Both the position numbers and the translations under genes were made by a program. Source: Bacteroidota bacterium (GTDB lineage Bacteria; Bacteroidota; Bacteroidia; Chitinophagales; LD1). Taken from it: a stretch of 64,000 bases of DNA. Shown in pieces: positions 34,423 to 42,656 of this stretch. Position 1 is the first letter of the stretch, and each line of letters starts with the position of its first letter. The DNA is taken from positions 62,001-126,000 of the forward strand of contig JADKJG010000007.1 in assembly GCA_016722375.1 (NCBI GenBank), given 5' to 3'. The notes under the pieces were generated by a model. The model made no database searches. It saw only the letters and a list, made by a program, of their open reading frames with translations, and was not told the DNA's origin.

Positions 34423-35730
34423 TCAAACGCGCACTATTTCAGCGCCCAGTTTGTTTAAGCGCTCATCTATCTTTTGGTAACCTCGATCAATCTGTTCAAT
34501 GTTATTGATAGTTGATTTTCCTTCCGCACTCATCGCCGCAATCAGCAGGGCTACGCCAGCACGAATATCAGGCGAAGTCATCGTGATGCCGCGAAGTTTA
34601 TAGGCGCGGTCAATCCCAATGACGGTGGCCCGATGTGGATCACATAGAATGATCTGTGCTCCCATGTCAATCAGTTTATCTACAAAGAACAATCGGCTTT
34701 CAAACATCTTTTGATGAATCAACACACTCCCCTTTGCTTGCGTGGCAATCACCAATACAATGGAAACAAGATCAGGAGTGAAAAGAGGCCAGGGGCCATC
34801 GGCTACTGTCAAAATAGAACCGTCAATAAAGCGGTTGATTTCATATCGCTCTTGTGCAGGCACGTAAATATCATCGCCACGAAATTCTATTTGAATGCCG
34901 AGCTTTTGAAACACCGGGATTATATTTCCCAGCATATCTATCCGACAATTCTTTATAGTCAATTCACTTTGAGTCATGGCTGCCAGACCGATGAAACTTC
35001 CAATTTCTATCATGTCCGGTAACATGCGATGCTCTGTCCCTTTCAAATATTCGACCCCTTCAATGTATAGCAAGTTGGATCCCACTCCGGTGATTTTGGC
35101 ACCCATGCGGTTCAACATTTCGCACAGTTGCTGTAGATAGGGTTCACAAGCAGCATTGAAAATGGTGGTCTTCCCTTTCGCCATAACCGCCGTCATGACA
35201 ATATTAGCTGTTCCGGTTACCGATGGCTCATCCAGCAACATCATAGCGCCTTTCAAATGAGCAGCTTCTACACTATAGAAACTTTCATTGCTATCATAAT
35301 TGAATTTAGCTCCCAGTTTTTCAAAACCAAAGAAGTGAGTATCTAATCTTCTTCTTCCTATTTTGTCTCCGCCTGGTTTTGGAATGAATGCTTTTTTAAA
35401 GCGGGTTAACAATGGGCCAAGGGTCATGATAGAGCCTCGCAAAGCCGCACCTTTCTTTTTATAAGCATCTGATTTAAGGTAATCGAGATTGATATTATCA
35501 GCCTGAAAAGTGTAGGTGTCTTCATTCAACTGCTCCACCTTCACCCCCAGGTCTTTGAGTATTTCTATCAAAGCCAACACATCCCGAATGGCGGGAATAT
35601 TGCTAATCGTAACTTTCTCGGGGGTAAGCAAAACAGCGCAGAGAATCTGCAATGCTTCATTCTTGGCACCCTGCGGGGTGATTTCGCCTTTGAGTTTTTT
35701 ACCGCCGGTAACTACAAATGAACCTGACAT
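34423..35730 (-). CDS. murA: UDP-N-acetylglucosamine 1-carboxyvinyltransferase
   Basis: A 435-residue MurA, which transfers enolpyruvate from PEP to UDP-GlcNAc in the first committed step of peptidoglycan synthesis. The N-terminal GGKKLKGEITPQGAKNEALQ carries the usual Lys-Asn pair. The active-site loop reads PGGDKIGRRRLD (about residues 119-130): where E. coli MurA has Cys115 this one has Asp. That substitution is known in other bacteria to give intrinsic fosfomycin resistance. The DUF4290 gene lies 123 bp upstream on the same strand, a usual Bacteroidota pairing. Confidence 0.95.
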   Translation of the reverse strand: MSGSFVVTGGKKLKGEITPQGAKNEALQILCAVLLTPEKVTISNIPAIRDVLALIEILKDLGVKVEQLNEDTYTFQADNINLDYLKSDAYKKKGAALRGSIMTLGPLLTRFKKAFIPKPGGDKIGRRRLDTHFFGFEKLGAKFNYDSNESFYSVEAAHLKGAMMLLDEPSVTGTANIVMTAVMAKGKTTIFNAACEPYLQQLCEMLNRMGAKITGVGSNLLYIEGVEYLKGTEHRMLPDMIEIGSFIGLAAMTQSELTIKNCRIDMLGNIIPVFQKLGIQIEFRGDDIYVPAQERYEINRFIDGSILTVADGPWPLFTPDLVSIVLVIATQAKGSVLIHQKMFESRLFFVDKLIDMGAQIILCDPHRATVIGIDRAYKLRGITMTSPDIRAGVALLIAAMSAEGKSTINNIEQIDRGYQKIDERLNKLGAEIVRV

Positions 35731-35853
35731 AACTTCAATTTGATGACACAGGATTATTCCTGCTACATCAAATTACCGGATAATATTCCCGGAACGGAAA
35801 CAAAATACCGAAAAGCTAATAACAGCTTGGTGTGGAAAGAAGTAAATGATGCT

Positions 35854-36492
35854 TTATCTCTTCTTCTTGAAAAACTTCTGTTTGCGGTTTTTGCCTCCGC
35901 CCTTTCTCTGAAACTTACTGTCTTTGTGTATTTCCTTCTGTCTGTTGGCACGAGAGAGGGCACCCAAATCCTGCCCATCCACTACCGCCAACTCTCCTTT
36001 GGAAAGTAGGCGCAGGTCATTCTTGATTGTATCGTCATTAATATCATCATGGCTCCAGTTATCATAAACTAGCTTCATGAAGTTACCGATACAGTTAATG
36101 AACTCCGTCTTCTTCTCAGGGTCTTCTGTTTTAATTGCCTTTGCAATCAATGATTCTACATGCTTGCCGTAGTGCTTGTATTTGATTTTCGTCTGAGGAT
36201 AAGGCAATCTTTCAGGCCTTTTCTCAATCTCTTCCCGACCTTTAATAGGATAGGGAGAATCCACATCCAATTTATAATCGCTCATGATAAAAAGATGATC
36301 CCACAACTTGTGTCGGAAATCTTCCACGTTGCGCAGGTGAGGATTGAGTTGCCCCATCAGTTCAATAATTTCTTTTGCAAAAGTATTTCGCTTTTCGCGG
36401 TCCTTTTCTTGCACACAGTTCTCGACAATACGTTGCACATAGCGTCCGTATTCCTTCATCACTAATTTGTCCCTACTTGAATTGTAATCCAT
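35854..36492 (-). CDS. DUF4290 family protein
   Basis: A 212-residue soluble, helical and strongly basic protein of the DUF4290 family, which is nearly confined to Bacteroidota. Marks are MDYNSSRDKLVMKEYGRYVQ at the start, LNPHLRNVEDFRHKLWDHLF in the middle and a Lys/Arg/Gly-rich tail (QRKGGGKNRKQKFFKKKR). The tail suggests nucleic acid or ribosome binding. The family function is unknown; its steady position upstream of murA suggests a link to cell envelope or growth. Normal length. Confidence 0.85.
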   Translation of the reverse strand: MDYNSSRDKLVMKEYGRYVQRIVENCVQEKDREKRNTFAKEIIELMGQLNPHLRNVEDFRHKLWDHLFIMSDYKLDVDSPYPIKGREEIEKRPERLPYPQTKIKYKHYGKHVESLIAKAIKTEDPEKKTEFINCIGNFMKLVYDNWSHDDINDDTIKNDLRLLSKGELAVVDGQDLGALSRANRQKEIHKDSKFQRKGGGKNRKQKFFKKKR

Positions 36493-36591
36493 GCTTGTTT
36501 TGATTTAATAAAATGAATGGCTGCTTAAAACGATCAGGTGATTTGAAAATTTGAAACCAAGTGAACAGGAAGGAGCGTTCATGCTTTCAAA

Positions 36592-38861
36592 TTAAATACC
36601 TCTTGTAAGTATTTTCAGCCGCGCAAACTTGAGCATAATTTTCTTAACCCCATAACTATTGAAGAAAATACCTGCAATTCGGTTGACGCCGGCCCCCTCC
36701 ATGCTGACCACCTTTCCTTCACCAAACTTCTCGTGCATCACCTCCATACCCACCTGCAAACTGTTGGCATCATCCGGTATAAAGGGTTCGGAAGAAACAG
36801 AATCAGGAACCTTGGCTATCGGTTTGGGCCCCGGTGGACTGATCACTCTCGAAAAAGTAGTTCGCTCTTGTTGTTGATGAACCTTCGCCTTTTTCATTTC
36901 GCCATGATGCGATACCACACTTTCGGGTATCTCATCCAAAAAGCGGCTGGGTTCGCAATAGTTCAACTGACCGAACTTATATCGAGTGTTGGCATAAGTC
37001 AAAAACAACTTGCGCTCCGCACGGGTAATCGCCACATAGAACAAGCGCCGTTCCTCTTCCAAATCTTCCATGCTATAGAGCGACTGCGAACCGGGGAACA
37101 GGTTTTCTTCCATTCCTACCACATACACCACCGGAAATTCAAGACCCTTTGCCGAGTGGATGGTCATCATCTTCACGGTATCCATATTCTCCGCATCTTT
37201 TTCATTACCGGTCAGCAGTGTGACGCTTTGCAAAAAGGCACCAAGCGACTTTTCCGTTCCCAATACTTCATCGCCGCGAACTTCATCTTCTTCTACAAAT
37301 TCCTTAATAGAGTTGAGCAACTCCTGTATGTTTTCGTAGCGACTGATGCCTTCTACGGTCTTGTCGTTATACAGTTCTGAGATGAGTTTCGTCGTCTTCC
37401 CGATATGCGTAGCCAAATCAAAAGCAGTCATTTTGAGCGACTGAGCAGCGAAGCTTTTAATCATCATCACAAACTCTTCAATCGTGCCTTTGGCTCGTGG
37501 CGTAATTTCAAATTCGCGAATATTATCCAGCACATCCCATACCCGTTGACCAGTTTGGTGGCATGAATAAATATTTTATCCAAAGTAGTTTGACCAATTC
37601 CGCGCGCCGGATAATTAATCACTCTCTTCAACGCTTCCTCGTCATAATGATTCACCGTCAGCTTCATGTAGGCCAGCAAATCTTTCACCTCCCTGCGCTG
37701 ATAAAAGCTCAAACCGCCATAAATCTTATACGGAATATTATGTCTTCTCAAGGCCTCTTCAAAAGCGCGGCTCTGTGCGTTGGTGCGATAAAGAATAGCG
37801 ATTTCGTGGTTCTTGAAATGATCGCGTATCTTCACCTCCATCATCGAATCGGCCACCCATCTTCCTTCTTCATTATCGCTGGCGGTGCGAACAACCTTAA
37901 TCGGTTCGCCCTGTCCGTTCTCTGTCCAGATTTCTTTTTTCAGTTGATTCTTGTTCCGGTGAATCAACTCGTTGGCCGCCTTCACAATGTTTTGAGTAGA
38001 GCGATAATTCTGTTCCAGTTTAAAAACTTTTAAATCTGGAAAGTCCTTTTCAAAATTCAGGATGTTATCAATCGTCGCGCCGCGGAAAGCATAAATACTT
38101 TGCGCATCATCTCCCACCACCGTGATGTTCTGAAATACATCCGCAATCTTTTTCACAATCGAATATTGAAGGAAGTTCGTGTCCTGAAACTCATCAATCA
38201 ACACAAAGCGAAACTTATGCTGGTACTTATATAACACCTCGGGAAACTTCTGAAGAATGACATGCGTGTTCAACAACAAATCATCAAAATCCATAGCCCC
38301 GCTTCTGAAACAACGGTCGCAATAAATCTTATAAATCTTCGCCAGTTCCGGTCTGCGGGCGTTGCGGTCTTCGGTCAGCAATTCGCCATCGGCTTCATAC
38401 ATCTGCGGCGTAATCAGCGAATTCTTGGCAGAAGAAATTCGGTTATATACTTGGTTGGGTTTATAGATTTTATCATCCAGCCCCTGCTCCTTTACAATCG
38501 TTTTAATCAGCGATTTAGAATCTTCCGTATCATAAATCGTGAAGTTGGAAGGATAGCCAATCGCCGGTGCTTCTACCCGCAACACCCGCGCAAACACCGA
38601 GTGAAAGGTCCCCATATATAACCCGCGAGCATTCGTTCCGGCAATACTTTCTATGCGATGGCGCATGGCCTCCGCCGCTTTGTTGGTAAAAGTAAGGGCA
38701 AGAATTCCAAAAGGGTCGGCACCCTGTTGCAACAGGTGAGCAATGCGATAGGTCAGCACCCTCGTCTTTCCAGACCCCGGCCCCGCAATAATCAAAGTAG
38801 GCCCCTCGGTGTTCTCCACCGCCGCCCGTTGTATATCGTTCAGTTCATTCAAATAAGACAT
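36592..38861 (-). CDS. ATP-dependent DNA helicase UvrD/PcrA, frameshifted
   Basis: A superfamily 1A helicase of about 755 residues with all motifs: Walker A AGPGSGKTRVL near residue 27, Walker B LIDEFQDTN, motif III GDDAQSIYAFRGA, and in the second frame MMTIHSAKGLEFPVVYV and YVAITRAERKL. The C-terminal Tudor-like domain ends the chain (VGMEVMHEKFGEGKVV). It acts in nucleotide excision and mismatch repair and displaces RecA. One base is missing near 37550 (CTGGTCAACGG for CTGGGTCAACGG): restoring it gives KLGQRVWDVLDNI. Two overlapping frames result (37467-38861 and 36592-37533). Error or fresh mutation. Confidence 0.9.
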
Positions 38862-38865
38862 GGCG

Positions 38866-38873
38866 CAAAAATA
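38866..38873 (-). promoter_or_regulatory. -7 box (TATTTTTG) of the UvrD/PcrA gene
   Basis: On the minus strand TATTTTTG lies 4 nt before the ATG at 38861, so transcription would begin inside or at the start codon. This is one of several such cases in the window. Confidence 0.5.
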
Positions 38874-38934
38874 AGAGGATGCGAAAAGAATTTGATGGAA
38901 GATTTGAACAAATCAGCCGAGAGGGGCAAAACAA

Positions 38935-38969
38935 AAACACCCCGAAGGATGGAACCTTTCGGGGTGTTT
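38935..38969 (-). terminator. terminator of the FnIII-like gene (cassette 2)
   Basis: AAACACCCCGAAGG pairs with CCTTTCGGGGTGTTT (one bulged T). On the minus strand the stem is followed by TTTTGTTTTG. It lies just beyond the leftward FnIII-like gene and before the UvrD promoter. Confidence 0.85.
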
Positions 38970-38990
38970 GATTTTGCGGTTTTGCAAAAA

Positions 38991-39662
38991 TCAATTCGCC
39001 GCCATGACGCGGATAGGAGAGTTGATCGGACCCGCACCGGTGCTGTTCACGGCATACATCGCCACCCAGTAGTTGGTACCCGGATTCAAGTTTGGGAAAA
39101 TCTTGTGGCGGTCGTTGCTGGAGTCCATCGCCACGCCGATAGAGCCTTCTGCTAACGTAATCACATTCCCATTCACTACCGGTGCTATCCAATTTCCAGC
39201 CATGATGATGCACACATAATTATTCACCCGCAGTTGTCTCATGCTATTGCAATTCACCTCAATGCTTGCCGGAAAAGGGCCGCGTTTAGCCGTCATGGCT
39301 TCAATTTCGGTTGGCAATGGCGGTGCAGTGCGCTCATCATCGGCGGTGTGAAAACCAGCATCGGTCATAATCACCGCATCGCCATTAGCTAAAACAGCCA
39401 CCGAATTGGCCTGCTGTCGCATCAGGCCATCCAGTTCATTCTCTTTTGCCAACCAGATATTCTTGTTCGCTTCGTTTGGATTGTTCTTATAGGCTGTGTA
39501 TGCAGCGACGGTCTCATCTGCTTTGAGCGCAATATCTGCATAAGCGATTTTAGGTGGATTGTAAATGGCTCGCGCGAGCATCTGTACGGTGGTGTCCCTT
39601 GAAAATTCGCATTTGTCATAGGTGCCGAGCTTTAAAAAACTGAGGCTGATGTGATTGATCAT
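38991..39662 (-). CDS. FnIII-like protein (cassette 2)
   Basis: A 223-residue protein with a helical N-terminal half (residues 20-110; KENELDGLMRQQANSVAVLA) and a fibronectin type III-like C-terminal domain (about 120-220; NYWVAMYAVNSTGAGPINSP). It matches the frameshifted protein at 18675-19333 over both halves, for instance KELSEMLTQEAF.. versus NELDGLMRQQAN.. and the shared AGAGP/TGAGP turn. There is no signal peptide or T9SS tail, so it is not an obvious surface protein despite the FnIII fold. It is 67 bp downstream of an AraC-type gene. Function unknown. Confidence 0.75.
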   Translation of the reverse strand: MINHISLSFLKLGTYDKCEFSRDTTVQMLARAIYNPPKIAYADIALKADETVAAYTAYKNNPNEANKNIWLAKENELDGLMRQQANSVAVLANGDAVIMTDAGFHTADDERTAPPLPTEIEAMTAKRGPFPASIEVNCNSMRQLRVNNYVCIIMAGNWIAPVVNGNVITLAEGSIGVAMDSSNDRHKIFPNLNPGTNYWVAMYAVNSTGAGPINSPIRVMAAN

Positions 39663-39729
39663 AGTTTTTTGTTTCTGTGGTTAAATTAATGAGGCAAAAA
39701 AACACAATCTCGCTGACCTAAATCGGACA

Positions 39730-40143
39730 TTATCTGCCGCAAACCGGACATTTTTCATCCGCCTCATTTTTCAGCAGTTTTAGGAATGCTTCGCCCGGAT
39801 TTTGCGCACAAAGCCCTGCATATTTTTCCATCCTTATCCCTTTGTACTCTTCAAACACCCCTTCGAGGCTTGCCCTCTTTTTATAACCTACAGACTCATG
39901 CAGTGTAGCCAAAATCAAATACGGATCACTTTTAATCAGCCGCACCGCCAGCCAAACCCTGGAGCGGATAATCACTTGCTGCATCGGTCGCCCCAGATAT
40001 TCATGGCACTGCCGGTTCAGACTTCGGACATGCGTGTTGAACACATTTTGGGCCAGGTATTCTACCGTCAGCCAAGTCTTGTTGAGGTCCTTATCAAAAA
40101 CTGCTTTCAGCTTTTGGATGAATTCTTTACGAAGTATGTCCAT
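39730..40143 (-). CDS. stand-alone AraC-type DNA-binding protein (cassette 2)
   Basis: A 137-residue protein whose whole length is an AraC-type double HTH: first HTH WLTVEYLAQNVFNTHVRSLN (residues about 24-43), linker helix RSRVWLAVRLIKSD, second HTH ILATLHESVGYKKRASLEGVF (landmark ESVGYKKRASL) and EEYKGIRMEKY. A CPVCGR end follows. No sensor domain is present. It lies upstream of the FnIII-like gene on the same strand, and array B starts 92 bp upstream of it. The same trio, in a different order, is at 17.6-19.3 kb. Auto-regulation through the array is a guess. Confidence 0.7.
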   Translation of the reverse strand: MDILRKEFIQKLKAVFDKDLNKTWLTVEYLAQNVFNTHVRSLNRQCHEYLGRPMQQVIIRSRVWLAVRLIKSDPYLILATLHESVGYKKRASLEGVFEEYKGIRMEKYAGLCAQNPGEAFLKLLKNEADEKCPVCGR

Positions 40144-40235
40144 AAAGTTTGGTTTATGTTATTCCAAATGTCAAGATTTTAGATGAATTATGCAATACCG
40201 AGCCTTTTTTTACACAAAACGCCTCCGTTTGAGCC

Positions 40236-40613
40236 AGTGCAAACCCGAATAGCGTTAACTCAACCAAAATTAGCGCTAATCCGCCGCCGATTAGCGCTAA
40301 TTCTTCGCCAATTGAAGCTAATTCTCCTCCGATTAGCGCTAACCAGAAGAAAAGTAACGCTAATTTCTTTCCGATTAAAGCTAACTCATCGCCGATTAGC
40401 GCTAATTCTCCTCCCATTAGCGCTAATCGAAACAATAGTGACGCTAATTTCTTTTCGATTGACGCTAATTTTCTGCCGACTAACGCTAATTGGGTTTCGA
40501 CTAAGCTTAATCCAGCTTGAACCGCGCTTGTTTTCAGATAAACCGCGCTTGATTGAAGATAAACCGCGCGGCATTTGGAAAAAAGCAAGCTTGTTTTATT
40601 TGACTTTCCGCTT
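40236..40613. repeat. 21-bp tandem array B, 18 units
   Basis: Units of 21 bp, of which the twelve from 40257 to 40508 are clear (core GCCGATTAGCGCTAATTC) and the last five (40509-40613) are degenerate (ATAAACCGCGCTTG) but keep exact phase. There are no spacers. The GATTAGCGC core also appears in array D. Because 21 is divisible by three, several frames stay open on both strands (minus-strand heptads of the type LALIGEE), which I take as a by-product. Confidence 0.92.
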
Positions 40614-40646
40614 ACCCAAATCAATTTCTCGTTTATCTTTACTTAT

Positions 40647-42464
40647 ATGAAGCGTATATTACTTCTGGTTATGGTGGTTGGCTTGGGATGGAGTGAGGGG
40701 TTTGGGCAGGCACCGTTGGTCAAACAATGGGATAAAAGATTTGGGGGGGATTCCACTGAGGTACTCAACACGTTTTTATATACCAAGGATGGAGGATATA
40801 TGATGGGGGGCTGGACCCTTTCGGATAGTAGTGGGGATATTTCGCAGCCTTTAAGAGGAGAATATGACTTCTGGGTAGTTAAGACCGATGCTTCGGGAAA
40901 CAAGAAGTGGGAAAAGCGTTATGGGGGAGTGAAGAGAGATATACTAACATCCATCCTTGAAACAAATGACGGTGGATATTTACTTGGGGGATACTCCAAA
41001 TCAGGAATTGGCTGGGACAAGAGTCAACCAAATTTGGATTCCAGTTCCAATACAAGCGATTATTGGATTATAAAGATTGATTCAATCGGCAATAAGCTAT
41101 GGGACAAAAGCTATGGCGGTGACAAATCCGATGAACTTACCCGAATGCTTCGAACGTATGATGGCGGGTATTTATTGGGTGGCAATACTTGGTATAAATC
41201 TACTGGAGATATATCTGAATACCAAAAAGGTTTTAGAGATATCTGGGTTATAAAAATTGATTCTGTTGGTGTGAAACAGTGGAACAGACGTTTAGGTGGA
41301 AACTATTTTACTGCTCTGACTGCCATGCAGCCCACCTATGATGCCGGGTACATTCTTGGTGCAGAACTTTTTTCTTCCAAAGGCGGAGATGCATCCGAGG
41401 AGGAAAGAGGATACACTGATTATTGGGTTTTAAAACTTGATTTTGAAGGACGTATGGAGTGGGAAAGGCGATTTGGGGGAGCGGCTGAGGACTATTTATC
41501 ACAAATTTTACCGACAGAAGATGGATATTTATTAGGCGGCTCTTCTGCTTCTGGAGTCAGTTGGGATAAAACGGTGGCAAACATAGATACCTGTTGGAAC
41601 CCATTGGACTTTTGGATTGTAAAAATTGATTTTTGGGGAAATAAGCAATGGGATAAAAGTTTTGGTGGATTGGATAATGACGATGAGATCGCAACTCTTT
41701 CTTATGCACGAGATTCAGGTTATTTAATAGCAGGAACCTCTTATTCCATGGGCAACGGAAGTAAATCCGAAGACAATCTTGGATTGGAGCAGGCGTGGAT
41801 TGTTAAAATAGATGTTTCAGGAAATATAATTTGGGACAAAACAATTTTGACAGACGGTCATGATGAAGGTGGTTATCTCGTATTAACTCCCGATGGTGGG
41901 TATGTGATAGCAACTTCAACAAATTCAGGAATAGCAGGATACCAAACACAAAAAAGCCGGGGACGCTTAGACTTTTGGCTTATCAAGTTTATAGATACTT
42001 TAAACGATTGTAATTTAAATGTTAGCATAATTAAGGATGGCAACACCCTGTCCTCCTTCGGCGCCTCCTCATACCAATGGTATCTCAATGGCAGCAAAAT
42101 AAACGGAGCAACACAAGCGGTTTATATTGCCAATGAACCCGGCAGCTATGCTGTGGAAATAACAGACGGCAATGGATGCACGGCCTTATCAACTCCTATA
42201 TTCATTACCGGTGTGAATGAAATAGAAAGCGAAGCGGTGAGCATTTATCCCAATCCATCTGCAATGAACAATTTGCAAATAACAATGACCAATAGTTTAG
42301 TGGGAAGTAACATGGAAGTGTATGATACCAATGGGAAGATGGTGTTTCAAACAACTATCAACCAACAACAAACAACTCTCTCTCCGGCTTTATCTGCCGG
42401 AGTGTATTTCATCCGCATTCATTCAGAGAGGGTGAGTATTGTAAAAAAGTGGGTGCGTTTGTAA
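40647..42464 (+). CDS. secreted repeat protein with T9SS sorting domain
   Basis: A 605-residue protein from the ATG at 40647 (MKRILLLVMVVGLGWSEGFG, signal peptide). Residues about 25-450 hold seven or eight repeats of roughly 55 residues with the pattern DYWVIKID..GNKLWDKSYGG....L..TYDGGYLLGG, probably blades of a beta-propeller. A small Ig-like segment (SSYQWYLNGSKINGATQAVY) follows near residue 485, then a type A T9SS domain (VSIYPNPSAMNNLQ and SAGVYFIRIHSE). It is exported to the cell surface. The last units of array B reach to 34 bp before its start, so the array may carry its promoter. Confidence 0.88.
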   Translation: MKRILLLVMVVGLGWSEGFGQAPLVKQWDKRFGGDSTEVLNTFLYTKDGGYMMGGWTLSDSSGDISQPLRGEYDFWVVKTDASGNKKWEKRYGGVKRDILTSILETNDGGYLLGGYSKSGIGWDKSQPNLDSSSNTSDYWIIKIDSIGNKLWDKSYGGDKSDELTRMLRTYDGGYLLGGNTWYKSTGDISEYQKGFRDIWVIKIDSVGVKQWNRRLGGNYFTALTAMQPTYDAGYILGAELFSSKGGDASEEERGYTDYWVLKLDFEGRMEWERRFGGAAEDYLSQILPTEDGYLLGGSSASGVSWDKTVANIDTCWNPLDFWIVKIDFWGNKQWDKSFGGLDNDDEIATLSYARDSGYLIAGTSYSMGNGSKSEDNLGLEQAWIVKIDVSGNIIWDKTILTDGHDEGGYLVLTPDGGYVIATSTNSGIAGYQTQKSRGRLDFWLIKFIDTLNDCNLNVSIIKDGNTLSSFGASSYQWYLNGSKINGATQAVYIANEPGSYAVEITDGNGCTALSTPIFITGVNEIESEAVSIYPNPSAMNNLQITMTNSLVGSNMEVYDTNGKMVFQTTINQQQTTLSPALSAGVYFIRIHSERVSIVKKWVRL

Positions 42465-42483
42465 ATAGCTTTTCTCCATTTAC

Positions 42484-42539
42484 CTCTGTGTATTCTCTGC
42501 GCAACTCTGCGTAGTAATTCCTGCTTGAAATACACAGAG
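42484..42539. repeat. inverted repeat CTCTGTGTATT / AATACACAGAG
   Basis: An 11-bp perfect stem (42484-42494 and 42529-42539) with internal partial repeats (CTCTGCGCAACTCTGCG; TGCACAGAGTT). It lies 20 bp after the T9SS gene stop. It has no strong T-run and may be a transcript-end hairpin or a dispersed repeat. Confidence 0.6.
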
Positions 42540-42656
42540 ATGCACAGAGTTTTGACTGAGTTCACTAAGAGTGCCCTAGCTGACCATTCCCTATTGTCAA
42601 CTTGAATGCTATCTTCGCGCGCTTTTACAAGCAGCTAATAAGTTTCAAAACAGTTT

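Noticed and set aside
40154..40650. Long frames on both strands in array B (LALIGEE-type heptads)
   Set aside because: Open frames occur on both strands at once, as expected from a 21-bp repeat with few stop triplets. I cannot exclude translation, but see no support.
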